DNA of 47,407 nucleotides, taken from positions 1 to 47,407 of the forward strand of contig CAZFWV010000015.1 of assembly GCA_964522605.1 (NCBI GenBank), in the 5' to 3' direction. Positions 1 through 8,664 of the stretch are shown here, in pieces. The DNA is from CAVZLD01 sp964522605. Its GTDB lineage: Bacteria > Planctomycetota > Planctomycetia > Pirellulales > Pirellulaceae. The stretch's first letter is position 1. Every line of letters begins with the position of its first letter. Below the pieces are notes generated by a model that worked only from the letters and a program-made list of their open reading frames with translations, was not told the origin of the DNA and ran no database searches. A program made the position numbers and the translations under genes.

Positions 1-10
1 GCACGAACCT

Positions 11-30
11 CCGAAGTCTCACGACTTCGG
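11..30. repeat. REP-like hairpin CCGAAGTC-TCAC-GACTTCGG
   Basis: A perfect 8-bp inverted repeat with a four-base loop (CCGAAGTCTCACGACTTCGG), followed by CTACAT. The same hairpin with the same flanks (CCTCCGAAG... to ...CGGCTACAT) recurs at 7060-7088. It lies just upstream of the metal-regulator gene. I read it as a dispersed REP-type element and not as a gene-specific operator, because the second copy is next to an unrelated gene. Confidence 0.75.
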
Positions 31-54
31 CTACATTCTTTAGGAAAGCCATTT

Positions 55-1089
55 GTGATCGATCCTGCCCAAGCACTCCTGATGGCCGCCAGTTTTGTCG
101 CGCTGAGCATACTGCTTTTCTGGCCGAAGACAGGCCTGGTCGCACGCTTGAGCCGTGTCTTGCGGAGTAACGAGCGGGAGGTGATCGAAGATGCACTCAA
201 GCACCTGTACGATTGCGAGTACGTCGGAGCGACCGGGACAATCCAGAGTCTGGCCGGTTCGCTGGAGATCAGCACGTCGCACGTCACGAAGCTGGTCGCT
301 CAATTGGAATCGCTGGGACTCCTCCGGACCGAGGAAGCCGGTCTGCGATTGACCGATCAGGGACGCGAGTATGCGCTGCGCGTGATTCGCATCCATCGAC
401 TCTGGGAAACGTATCTCGCCGAACGAACCGGGTATGGCGAGGCCGACTGGCATTTTGAGGCCGACCGACGGGAGCATACGACTTCCGCGAACGAATTGGA
501 CGACCTCGTCCGAACCATGGGTGATCCGCGGTTTGACCCGCACGGGGATCCGATTCCGACGGCCGAGGGAGAAGTTCCCGCCCGGCGGGGGCAACCGCTG
601 ATTGACCTGCCGGTGGGCACCGTTGCGATTGTCGTTCACGTCGAGGACGAACCGGAAGCAATTTACGCGCAACTGCGGGCCCAGAATATTCATCCCCGCC
701 AACGCCTGACCGTTTTGGAACGATCCCCGGAACGAATCCGCGTGGATCTTGGCGGCGAGGAACAGGTCATGGCACCGGTTGTCGCAGGCAACATCTGGGT
801 CTCCGTCGTGCCGCGAAAAGCACAGCCGATTCCGGTCGACCGATTGTCGGCTTTGCACGTCGGAGAATCTCGTGCCGTCGTCGGAATTTCCCCCGCCTGT
901 CAGGGACTTCAGCGCCGACGTCTGCTTGACTTGGGACTTGTGCCCGGTACCGAAGTGACCGCTGTCCTGAAGAGTCCGACGGGAGATCCGACCGGATACC
1001 GAATTCGTGGAGCGATTATTGCGCTCCGACGGGAGCAAGCGGATCTGATCCACGTACAACATCGCCAGCATGACGAGGCGGTAGAATGA
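55..1089 (+). CDS. Membrane-anchored DtxR/MntR-type metal-dependent regulator fused to a FeoA domain
   Basis: 344 residues. Residues 7-23 form a hydrophobic segment, so the protein is probably tethered to the inner membrane. Residues 40-110 are a winged helix of DtxR type (SLEISTSHVTKLVAQLESLG). Residues 111-170 are the metal-binding/dimerisation part, with the family pattern IHRLWETYL, HFEADRREH and DPHGDPIP. Residues 264-335 are a FeoA/SH3-like domain with the signature RRLLDLGLVPGTEV. The family senses Fe2+ or Mn2+ and represses uptake genes. The GTG start is supported by AGGAAAG at 42-48. The stop overlaps feoB (ATGA), so the two are co-translated, and iron-responsive control of feoB with a FeoA function built in is the likely role. 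Which metal it senses cannot be read from the sequence. Confidence 0.88.
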   Translation: MIDPAQALLMAASFVALSILLFWPKTGLVARLSRVLRSNEREVIEDALKHLYDCEYVGATGTIQSLAGSLEISTSHVTKLVAQLESLGLLRTEEAGLRLTDQGREYALRVIRIHRLWETYLAERTGYGEADWHFEADRREHTTSANELDDLVRTMGDPRFDPHGDPIPTAEGEVPARRGQPLIDLPVGTVAIVVHVEDEPEAIYAQLRAQNIHPRQRLTVLERSPERIRVDLGGEEQVMAPVVAGNIWVSVVPRKAQPIPVDRLSALHVGESRAVVGISPACQGLQRRRLLDLGLVPGTEVTAVLKSPTGDPTGYRIRGAIIALRREQADLIHVQHRQHDEAVE

Positions 1090-3344
1090 AGATCATCCCG
1101 TCGGCGTGTGCCGGTTGTCCAGCGACGCAAGAAAAGGAAACCGTTGCTCCCATCGGTATCGATCGGAAGACGAGCGATTACGTCATTGCGTTAGCGGGAA
1201 ACCCGAATACGGGGAAGAGTACTGTCTTCAACGCCCTGACCGGTCTTCGGCAACACACGGGGAATTGGCCTGGAAAGACTGTGGCCCGAGCCGAAGGGAC
1301 GCTCACGATTCGACAGAAACGTTATCGACTCGTCGACCTGCCCGGCACCTATTCGTTGCTGGCCACAAGTCACGACGAGGAAATCGCCCGCGATTTCATT
1401 CTGTTCGGGCAGCCCGACGTGACCCTGGTGGTCGTCGATGCAACTCGACTTCATCGGAACCTGAACCTTGCACTGCAAGTGCTGGAGATCACCGATCGGG
1501 CCGTCATCTGTTTGAATTTGATGGACGAGGCAAAGCGACACGGCCTGTCCGTCGATCATTCGCGACTCGCCGAGGAATTGGGCGTGCCCGTTGTTCCGAC
1601 GAGTGCAAGGTTCGAACAAGGGCTGAACGAGTTGCGGGAAGCAATCCACGGAGTCGCAACGGGCGAATTGTCTTGCCGGCCGAAGAGGATCGCGAATTGG
1701 TCCGCGGAACTGCGCAGCGCCGTGGACCAATTGACCGGCCGCCTGCGTGAGTTGTTTCCGGGCCTGCACAACGCGCAATGGGTCGCTCTGCGGTTGCTGG
1801 ACGGCGACGAGCGGATCACCCTCGCGGTCCGCTCCGGCGACTTAGCTGGACTCGCGGCGGCGCATCCGGTGCCACTCGACGGCAGCTCCCGTCCTCGGAT
1901 CGCGTCCGCCAAATCGGACGAGCAGAGCGCGAAACGTGATGATTTGCTGTCTCTGGCCTCGTCGCTGCGGTGGGAACTGGGCCCGGCGATGCACCAGTCA
2001 CTGGTGGAGACGATCTTTAGCGAGGCAGCGCGAATCGCCGATGCAACGGTGATCCGCTCGGGGCACGAAGGCGGTCCGACGCTCGATCGCACGCTCGATC
2101 GGATTCTGACCAGTCGCTGGGCCGGCTTCCCCGTGATGATTCTGCTGTTGGCCGTCGTCTTGTGGCTGACGATCGTCGGAGCCAACTATCCTTCCGCGCT
2201 CTTGTCGAGCCTGCTGCTGGATCGAGGCTATCCCGCGCTCAAGTCGGCTGCCGCAGCCGCCCAACTGCCCGCGTGGTTGTCGGGCGCACTGATCGACGGG
2301 GCCTATCGAGCGACGGCCTGGGTCGTGAGTGTCATGTTGCCGCCGATGGCGATTTTCTTCCCTTTGTTCACCTTGCTGGAAGACTTTGGGTACCTGCCCC
2401 GCGTCGCGTTCAACCTGGATGGTCTATTCAAACGAGTGGGTGCTCAAGGCAAACAAGCGCTAACGATGTGCATGGGCCTCGGTTGTAATGCGGCCGGCGT
2501 GATTGCGACACGAGTCATCGAAAGCCCTCGAGAGCGACTGATCGCAATCATCACGAACAACTTTGCGCTGTGTAACGGACGCTGGCCCACGCAGATCCTC
2601 CTGGCGACTATCTTCTTCGGCGCTCTCGTGCCGCGGTATCTGGGCGGACTGGTGGCCGCCTTGGCAATCATTCTCGTAGCGCTGTTCGGTGTCTTATTGA
2701 CCTTCCTCGTCTCCTGGGGACTCTCGCGCACTGTGCTTCGTGGCGAGCCCTCCGCGTTCCACCTGGAACTTCCACCCTATCGGCCACCGCGTTTGTTGCA
2801 GACGCTCTACACTTCCCTGATCGATCGCACGTTGTTCGTTCTCTGGCGCGCCATCGTATTCGCCGTGCCCGCGGGCATCGTGATCTGGTTGATCTGCAAC
2901 ACGTGGATCGGAGACGCGACCCTTGCCGAGCACTTGGTGCGGCGTCTCGATCCTCTTGGTCTGCTGATTGGCCTCAACGGTGTCATACTGCTGGCCTACG
3001 TCGTGGCAATTCCCGCCAACGAAATTGTCATCCCAACCGTCTTGATGCTGACGGTATTAACGACCGGAAGCGCAGTTGCAGACGCAGCGCCGGGAGTTCT
3101 CGTCGAACGATCGACCAGCAGCACCGCGGATCTGCTGCATGCGGGCGGCTGGACTCTTCTGACCGCCGTCAATGTGATGCTATTCAGCCTGATCCACAAT
3201 CCCTGCAGCACCACGATCTACACGATCTGGAAAGAGACCCGGAATGCGAAATGGACATTGCTGTCTGCGTTGCTTCCCCTCGCGATGGGATTCTTCATTT
3301 GTTTTGTTGTCGCGCAGTTCTGGCGACTGGTGGCGCAAGGGTGA
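1086..3344 (+). CDS. feoB: Ferrous iron transport protein B (FeoB)
   Basis: 752 residues, near the usual FeoB length. FeoB imports Fe2+ across the inner membrane and carries a cytosolic N-terminal GTPase. Visible G motifs are G1 GNPNTGKST (38-46), G2 around QHTGNWPGKTV, G3 DLPGTYSL and G4 NLMD. The membrane half carries the gate motifs GLGCNAAGVIATRVIES and NNFALCNGRWPTQI, typical of the FeoB core, with several hydrophobic helices to the C-terminus. The N-terminus has a CAGCP motif (Cys8, Cys11) ahead of the G domain. The start overlaps the upstream regulator stop by ATGA, giving an operon of two genes. No separate feoA is present; the regulator supplies that domain. Confidence 0.96.
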   Translation: MKIIPSACAGCPATQEKETVAPIGIDRKTSDYVIALAGNPNTGKSTVFNALTGLRQHTGNWPGKTVARAEGTLTIRQKRYRLVDLPGTYSLLATSHDEEIARDFILFGQPDVTLVVVDATRLHRNLNLALQVLEITDRAVICLNLMDEAKRHGLSVDHSRLAEELGVPVVPTSARFEQGLNELREAIHGVATGELSCRPKRIANWSAELRSAVDQLTGRLRELFPGLHNAQWVALRLLDGDERITLAVRSGDLAGLAAAHPVPLDGSSRPRIASAKSDEQSAKRDDLLSLASSLRWELGPAMHQSLVETIFSEAARIADATVIRSGHEGGPTLDRTLDRILTSRWAGFPVMILLLAVVLWLTIVGANYPSALLSSLLLDRGYPALKSAAAAAQLPAWLSGALIDGAYRATAWVVSVMLPPMAIFFPLFTLLEDFGYLPRVAFNLDGLFKRVGAQGKQALTMCMGLGCNAAGVIATRVIESPRERLIAIITNNFALCNGRWPTQILLATIFFGALVPRYLGGLVAALAIILVALFGVLLTFLVSWGLSRTVLRGEPSAFHLELPPYRPPRLLQTLYTSLIDRTLFVLWRAIVFAVPAGIVIWLICNTWIGDATLAEHLVRRLDPLGLLIGLNGVILLAYVVAIPANEIVIPTVLMLTVLTTGSAVADAAPGVLVERSTSSTADLLHAGGWTLLTAVNVMLFSLIHNPCSTTIYTIWKETRNAKWTLLSALLPLAMGFFICFVVAQFWRLVAQG

Positions 3345-3405
3345 AAGAGAGATGAAGGGAACAGAAGAAGAAGGAGGAGGAGGCGGAGAAGAAGAAGAAG
3401 AAGAA

Positions 3406-3779
3406 GAGGAACCACGGATGGGACGGATAGAACGGATCTACACGGGTAATAGATGGAGATTGAGAGATCCATTCCGTTAGAGTGAGTACACTCTGTACTG
3501 CTAACGGTGAACTTCTTGTCGGGTGGAGCGAATTCTATCATGCGGCAGGGGTGAGCTGTGTTGCTCGCTGGTTTGACTGTTGGCATTTTGAAACGCAGCG
3601 CAGCCTTCGACGGCGAATGTGCTGGGTGCCACTGGCTTTGCCAGTGCTTTTCCTCGACTCATGAGAACACTGGCAGAGCCAGTGGCACACCAATAGCGCC
3701 GAGCGCGGCAGCACCCCTTTTCATTGCGGCCCTGCCGCTCTGTGACCGTCCGTTTCATCCGTCCGATCCGTGGTTCCTC
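3406..3779. repeat. Inverted-repeat element, ACCACGGATG family (copy 1)
   Basis: The left arm at 3406-3435 (GAGGAACCACGGATGGGACG...) and right arm at 3750-3779 are imperfect reverse complements over about 30 bases, with roughly 315 bases between them. Related arms occur at 9008-9162 and 13133-13233. No ORF or transposase is inside, so this would be a non-autonomous element or a decayed remnant. Confidence 0.65.
3626..3688. repeat. Inverted repeat GTGCCACTGGC / GCCAGTGGCAC
   Basis: Arms at 3626-3646 and 3668-3688 are reverse complements over 21 bases with one or two mismatches, and each arm is itself partly palindromic (CACTGGC...GCCAGTG). The spacer is 21 bases. It could fold into a long hairpin or cruciform. 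It is nested inside the larger inverted repeat 3406-3779. Confidence 0.75.
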
Positions 3780-3925
3780 TCTTCCCCCCATGGATGACTC
3801 AGCCCCCACACCACGTGTTCTGCTCGCACGTCGAAGGCCGTACAATAGCGTGATCCCGAGACTCCGGCTGTCCGCAAACCGGGCAAACGCGAGCTGAATT
3901 GCGTATTGTTTCCGAAAGGTCTGCC

Positions 3926-6900
3926 ATGAATCCTGCATCGCGGCTGCACGTCTTTCTATTCCTGGTCATCGGGCTGAGTATCAACGCGCGGGAAGCCACT
4001 GCCGACGTTCGCGCATGGGAAGGCTCGATCACGATCCCGACCTATCCCTGGAAGGAAGATCCGAACCCGAAGTTCTGGGCATTGGAAGGTGGTGCGCGAT
4101 TGTCGACGACCGTTCATGGCGCGATCACCTACCCGTATGTCATGCAGGACTACCTGACGCGCGAGAAGGTCGATCGAACGTATAAGGCACTCTTCCTCGA
4201 GAATGAGTATTTGAAGGTCACCTGCCTCCCGGAGCTCGGAGGTCGACTGCATTCGGTTCTTGACAAAACCACGGGCGAGCAAATGTTCCATCTGAATCGC
4301 GTCGTCAAGCCGGGGATGATCGCGATGCGGGGTGCCTGGATTAGTGGCGGCGTGGAATGGAACTCCGGTCCACACGGCCACACCGTGACCGTGCTCTCCC
4401 CCGTCGATGCACTCACCGGCACCAACCCGGATGGCTCCGCCTATCTGCAAATCAGTAACCAGGAGCAGATTTTCCGCACGCGCTGGACCGTACGCGTCAC
4501 GCTGCACCCGGGCAAAGCCTATCTCGATGAGACAATATCGCTCGAAAATCCCACCGATGGAATGCACCCCTATTACTTCTGGAATTGCACGGCGTTTCCC
4601 AATCGGCCGGGAACGCGGTTCATCTACCCGATGACGCTCGGAACCGATCACAACGCACGGGAGTTCTTTCGCTGGCCGATCCACGAAGGTCGCGATCTGA
4701 CCTGGCTAAGAAACTACGAAACGTACGCGTCCATTTTTTCCGTCAACTGTACGCACGACTTCTTTGGTGCGTATGAAGTGGAATCCGATCGAGGCATCGT
4801 ACAGGTCGCCGACCACCGAGAACTCGGCGGCAAGAAGGCGTGGACGTGGGGTGAATGGGAGTTTGGCAAGGTCGCCCAAAACAACCTGACCGATGAAGAT
4901 GGACCGTATATCGAAGTCCAGAGCGGACCGTTGCCGACCCAGTCCGACTACGGCATGCTCGGACCCCATGAACGGGTTACCTGGCAGGAATGGTGGTATC
5001 CGGTCCACGGACTCGGCGACAGTTTTGACTTCGCCAACCGCGACATCGCGGCCCAATCGACGCGGCAGGCAGATCGCTGGGAACTGCGAATCCTTGCCAC
5101 GGGAGAATACCCGGACGCGATCTGCAACCTGCGGCAAGACGGACAGGATTTACTTCGTCAGACACTCCAGCTATCTCCGGCGACACCGTCGGTCGTTGTC
5201 GTACCGCAGGCCGGGCCGCAACCAATCGAAGTGACCATTACCTGTCATGACGGGAACACGCTGGCCGCGTTTCGTTCGCCGTTGCCCATTCCCGCGGTCG
5301 AACCGCCCGACCCGGCGCGTTTTGAAGAGAAACCAGATGAGCAACTGAGCGTCGAACAACTGTGCCTGAAAGGCCGTCAGTTCGATCGCGCTACTGATCG
5401 CCTGCAAGCACGCAAGTATTACGAAATGGCTCTCGCCCGTGACCCGGGCTGTGTCGTTGCGCTGCGATCCTTGGCCGTATTGGACTTCGAAGCCGGGCTT
5501 TATTCCGCCGCGCGCGATCGATTGACCCGTGCGCTCGATCGCGACTCTGACGATGGACTCGCCTGGTATTATCTCGGATTGAGCCAATTGCGCAGCGGCG
5601 ACCTCGATCTGGCCTCGCGCTCCGGCTATCGGGCGACGCGGTGCTTCGGTACGGTGAGCCTCGGCTATGACCTGATTGGCCGAGCAGCAATGCGGAAGGG
5701 CAGTTTCTCGGAGGCGGTCAAGGCCTTCGCACGAGCGGTCCGGGCGAATGGCGAAGATTCCACCGCGCGCGAACACTGGATGCTGGCGCAGTTTGCCGCG
5801 GGAGACCGTGAGGAGGCCTGGCGCAGCGCACAGTACACGGCCAATGATCCCACGGCACTCGTACCACAGGCCTTGCTGGCTTTGCACAATGATGAATCGA
5901 TGCGCCGGTTTGCCCAACACGCTCGGGCGTTCGTCGGTGAAGACGAGTTTGAGCTGCTCGAAACCGCGCTGACCTTCGCTGATCTGGGCTTGTTTGATGC
6001 GGCAAGTCAAATTGTTCAAGCTTCCTGTATCGATCCGGTCCCGACGGCCGAACAGGGTTGCCTGCCGAGTTATTACCTTGCCTGGTTCGCAACCCAACAG
6101 AGTGACACCGAAGCGGCCCAACGTTGGCTGGACCATGCAAAGCAGACCGGTCGCGAGAATGAATACGCCTCGCGCTGTATCGAAGTGGAGATTCTGCAAC
6201 ACGCCATTGAGGTCGATCCACACGACGCGCGCGGCCACTTGCAGCTCGGTTGCCTGTTGGCCCACTTGGGCCGCGTGGAGGAGGCCACGGCCGCCTGGCA
6301 ACGGGCCGTGGATCTTGATGCGAATCAGAGCGTCGGATGGCGAAACCTCGGGCTGGCCGCGGCGGCACGGAATGACCTTGCGTCGGCCGAGAATTTTTAT
6401 CGCAAGGCGATCCTCGCCCGATCGGACGACCAGACGTTGTATCGTGATCTGGCCGAGATCCTGATCGCCGATCAACGCCGATCCGAAGCGATTGAATGCC
6501 TCGAACAGATGCCGCTGACGAATATGCGCCGTGCGGAGATTACCGTCATGCTGGCAGAAGCCTACTTGGCCGAAGACCGTGATGAAGACTGTATTCAACT
6601 GCTGGAGTCGACGCCATATTTCGTAAATTGGGAGGGACAGGATGTTACGTGGCGGCTGTTTCACAACGCGCATCTCCAGCGCGGACAGCGACGTCTCGAC
6701 AGCGGCGACGCCACCGGCGCACTGGCCGACTTCGAAGCCGCATTAACTTATCCCGAAAACCTCAACGTCGGACGGTCGAACACACCTCAGGAAGCATGTG
6801 CCCAATACTGGCGTGGACGGGCGTTTGCTGCACTTGGCCGTGTCGAAGAAGCACGGGCAGCATGGCAGGCAGGCGCTGCGGGCGCCGACGTCGCAGGACG

Positions 6901-6952
6901 TCAGAACGAATACCGCCAGAAGTGCCGCGAAGCGCTCGCAGCCGGTTTTTGA
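3926..6952 (+). CDS. Secreted DUF5107 domain protein with C-terminal TPR repeats
   Basis: 1008 residues from the ATG at 3926; AAAGGT just upstream supports this start over the in-frame GTG-type start at 3899. The N-terminus is a signal peptide (MNPASRLHVFLFLVIGLSIN, cleavage near ATA-DV). Residues of about 35-340 match the DUF5107 type (LENEYLKVTCLPELGGRLHS, GGVEWNSGPHGHTV), a galactose-mutarotase-like beta fold whose substrate is unknown. From about residue 455 to the end it is alpha-helical with repeated TPR units (LGCLLAHLGRVEEATAAWQRAV and similar). The TPRs suggest a scaffold or partner-binding role outside the cytoplasm. Function beyond carbohydrate-related binding is not known. Its neighbours give no operon clue. 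Confidence 0.85.
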   Translation: MNPASRLHVFLFLVIGLSINAREATADVRAWEGSITIPTYPWKEDPNPKFWALEGGARLSTTVHGAITYPYVMQDYLTREKVDRTYKALFLENEYLKVTCLPELGGRLHSVLDKTTGEQMFHLNRVVKPGMIAMRGAWISGGVEWNSGPHGHTVTVLSPVDALTGTNPDGSAYLQISNQEQIFRTRWTVRVTLHPGKAYLDETISLENPTDGMHPYYFWNCTAFPNRPGTRFIYPMTLGTDHNAREFFRWPIHEGRDLTWLRNYETYASIFSVNCTHDFFGAYEVESDRGIVQVADHRELGGKKAWTWGEWEFGKVAQNNLTDEDGPYIEVQSGPLPTQSDYGMLGPHERVTWQEWWYPVHGLGDSFDFANRDIAAQSTRQADRWELRILATGEYPDAICNLRQDGQDLLRQTLQLSPATPSVVVVPQAGPQPIEVTITCHDGNTLAAFRSPLPIPAVEPPDPARFEEKPDEQLSVEQLCLKGRQFDRATDRLQARKYYEMALARDPGCVVALRSLAVLDFEAGLYSAARDRLTRALDRDSDDGLAWYYLGLSQLRSGDLDLASRSGYRATRCFGTVSLGYDLIGRAAMRKGSFSEAVKAFARAVRANGEDSTAREHWMLAQFAAGDREEAWRSAQYTANDPTALVPQALLALHNDESMRRFAQHARAFVGEDEFELLETALTFADLGLFDAASQIVQASCIDPVPTAEQGCLPSYYLAWFATQQSDTEAAQRWLDHAKQTGRENEYASRCIEVEILQHAIEVDPHDARGHLQLGCLLAHLGRVEEATAAWQRAVDLDANQSVGWRNLGLAAAARNDLASAENFYRKAILARSDDQTLYRDLAEILIADQRRSEAIECLEQMPLTNMRRAEITVMLAEAYLAEDRDEDCIQLLESTPYFVNWEGQDVTWRLFHNAHLQRGQRRLDSGDATGALADFEAALTYPENLNVGRSNTPQEACAQYWRGRAFAALGRVEEARAAWQAGAAGADVAGRQNEYRQKCREALAAGF

Positions 6953-6960
6953 AGTTGCAC

Positions 6961-7088
6961 GTAGCCGAATTCGCGAGAATTGTACCTGTTCAGCCTGCTT
7001 GCATTGGTGGAAGTCCGCCTCGTAGCCGAATTCGTGAGAATTCGGATCGCGCCGCGGAGCCTCCGAAGTCTCACGACTTCGGCTACAT
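6961..7088. repeat. BIME-like cluster of three REP hairpins
   Basis: Three related hairpin units lie between two genes. Unit 1 at 6961-6982 is GTAGCCGAATTCGCGAGAAT, imperfect on the right arm. Unit 2 at 7022-7045 contains the perfect hairpin CCGAATTCGTGAGAATTCGG. Unit 3 at 7063-7086 is CCGAAGTCTCACGACTTCGG plus CTAC, which is unit 2 in the opposite orientation with two compensated base changes. Units 2 and 3 are head to head, as in bacterial BIMEs. Unit 3 matches positions 7-36. Confidence 0.72.
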
Positions 7089-7146
7089 ACAGATTTTGGC
7101 GGTGCCGTTCTTTCATGTCTGCCATTTCAGGATACAGATCATCTCC

Positions 7147-8469
7147 ATGTGGACTTTCGAATTGGCCGTAATGGCCGCCATGATCGCTCTGAATAGTGTC
7201 TTTGCCGGATACGAGATCGCACTCGCCTCCGTCGGGCTGGCACGTCTCGATACGCTCGTGAAGGAACATCACCGCGGCGCGGCGGCGGCGCTGCGGATGA
7301 AGCAGAACATGGAGGCCAGTCTGGCCGTTGTCCAGTTGGGCATCACTCTCGTCGCCGCGATCGCTGCCGCTACGGGAGGCGCCGGCGCTGGAGAATCGAT
7401 CGCGCCCCGATTGCAGCAACTGGGCCTGTCGTCTGGCGTCTCCGAAGTCGTCGCCATCACGCTGGTTGTTGCGCCGCTGACCGTCGTGACAATTATCTTC
7501 GGTGAACTGGTGCCGAAGGTCTTTTCGCTACGCAACAAAGAATGGGTCTGCCTCCGCTTGTCCGGAACGATGGAATGGTTTTCGTACGCCGTCTGGCCAG
7601 CGGTTCGCTTCTTTGAACTGACCGTGGAACTGATCATGAGCTGGGGCGAACGACGATGGAAGAAGGGCGGTGAAAGTGCCCAGGAACAGGCCGCCCTGCA
7701 AGAATTGCGGGCCATCGCCGCGTTGGCTCGAATGTCCCGACTGATTGGCGTTCGGGAGGAACGCATCATTCTGAGCGCCGTGCGATTGTCGAGTACGCCC
7801 ATCCGCTCCGTGATGTTGCCCGCCCAGGATATCAGTATGCTCGACGCCGATGCGTCTCTGTCCGATGCGCTCATCGCCGCGCATCAAGATATGCATACAC
7901 GGTTTCCTGTGACGGAAGAGGCAGGCAATCCACAACAAATCGTCGGTTACGCAAACTTCAAAGATATTGTCGCCTGCCTGCACGTTTCGCCCGAACGACC
8001 GTCGCTGCGCGCGGTCATCCGCCGACTGCCAAGATTAGGCGCCGAAATGTCCGTCGCCGAATGCCTGGAAAAACTGATTCGCGAATACGCACACATCGCC
8101 CTGGTCATCGATCCCGACGGAGACGTTGTGGGAATGATCACCATGGAGGATGTGCTCGAAGAACTCGTCGGAGAGATCGGCGATGAATACGATCGGCTGC
8201 CCTCTCATCTGATCCCCGTCGGTGAAGGCTGGATCGTCGGCGGCAATACCACGCTGCAACACTTGCGCGAGGTTGCCCAGATCGAACTGCCCGTCCCCGA
8301 TGGAGAAAACGTCTCGACTGTCAATCAATGGGTCCAACATCGGTTGGGACGCGCCGCCCACGGAGGCGATCAGATTCTGGTCGGGTCGCACCGCATCCTC
8401 GTCCGCAAAGTCCGGCGCCAATCCGTCCAGGAAGCCCAGCTGCTGCCCACCTCGATCACAAATCAATAG
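7147..8469 (+). CDS. CNNM/DUF21-CBS-CorC_HlyC family membrane protein (hemolysin-C-like)
   Basis: 440 residues. The ATG at 7147 begins a hydrophobic N-terminus (MWTFELAVMAAMIALNSVFA) typical of the CNNM (DUF21) transmembrane domain; the longer in-frame reading upstream runs through the preceding gene and the REP cluster. Residues about 1-180 contain the membrane domain (VQLGITLVAAIAAATGG, FGELVPKVFSLRN). Residues about 210-340 are a CBS pair (RSVMLPAQDISML; YAHIALVIDPDGDVVGMITM, EDVLEELVGEI). The C-terminus is the CorC_HlyC transporter-associated domain (WIVGGNTTLQHLRE). Relatives are linked to Mg2+/Co2+ efflux, with CBS domains sensing adenine nucleotides. The hemolysin name is historical. 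It is monocistronic as far as visible. Confidence 0.92.
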   Translation: MWTFELAVMAAMIALNSVFAGYEIALASVGLARLDTLVKEHHRGAAAALRMKQNMEASLAVVQLGITLVAAIAAATGGAGAGESIAPRLQQLGLSSGVSEVVAITLVVAPLTVVTIIFGELVPKVFSLRNKEWVCLRLSGTMEWFSYAVWPAVRFFELTVELIMSWGERRWKKGGESAQEQAALQELRAIAALARMSRLIGVREERIILSAVRLSSTPIRSVMLPAQDISMLDADASLSDALIAAHQDMHTRFPVTEEAGNPQQIVGYANFKDIVACLHVSPERPSLRAVIRRLPRLGAEMSVAECLEKLIREYAHIALVIDPDGDVVGMITMEDVLEELVGEIGDEYDRLPSHLIPVGEGWIVGGNTTLQHLREVAQIELPVPDGENVSTVNQWVQHRLGRAAHGGDQILVGSHRILVRKVRRQSVQEAQLLPTSITNQ

Positions 8470-8497
8470 TTGCATAATTTAAAAACTATTGTATTAT
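8464..8497 (+). promoter_or_regulatory. Candidate promoter with an overlapping operator-like inverted repeat, upstream of arsR-family gene
   Basis: A perfect 8-bp inverted repeat CAATAGTT (8464-8471) / AACTATTG (8484-8491) with a 12-base spacer lies in an unusually AT-rich patch. A possible -35 (TTGCAT, 8470-8475) and -10 (TATTAT, 8492-8497, 16-base spacing) overlap it, an arrangement used by autorepressing ArsR-family regulators. It begins inside the last codons of the preceding gene and is about 170 bases before the repressor start. It could instead be a weak terminator hairpin, but there is no following T-run. Confidence 0.4.
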
Positions 8498-8664
8498 GAA
8501 AGAGGGTTCCGAACCGAAGGTCGTGCGGCTCTTGAATTGCTGGCTCGGATGAAGTTACACGAATCGCCACGAATCCTATTCATGACCACCTGCTGAACCA
8601 ACACTTCTAAGCTGCACGACCACACTGGAGTGGGGTGGCAAGCGAGCACGCGAGGCACGCACCG

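Larger units (their letters stand above)
3345..3925. other. Non-coding gap after feoB: polypurine tract and nested inverted repeats
   Basis: I see no supportable gene. From about 3346 to 3412 the + strand is almost all purine, with GAA and GGA runs. Outer arms at 3406-3435 and 3750-3779 are inverted copies of a GGAACCACGGAT-type sequence. Inside them a second inverted pair (3626-3646 and 3668-3688) carries GTGCCACTGGC. Translations here, such as poly-Leu on the minus strand, are artefacts of the purine tract. Confidence 0.7.

Noticed and set aside
40..1071. 343-codon minus-strand reading opposite the metal regulator
   Set aside because: Shadow of the + strand gene, which has clear DtxR and FeoA motifs and a ribosome site; the minus reading has none.
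3218..3586. Minus-strand reading with poly-Leu stretch
   Set aside because: The Leu run is the complement of the purine tract; it overlaps the feoB end.
5171..6673. 500-codon minus-strand reading inside the DUF5107-TPR gene
   Set aside because: Long only because of GC bias in the third codon position of the real gene; no conserved features.
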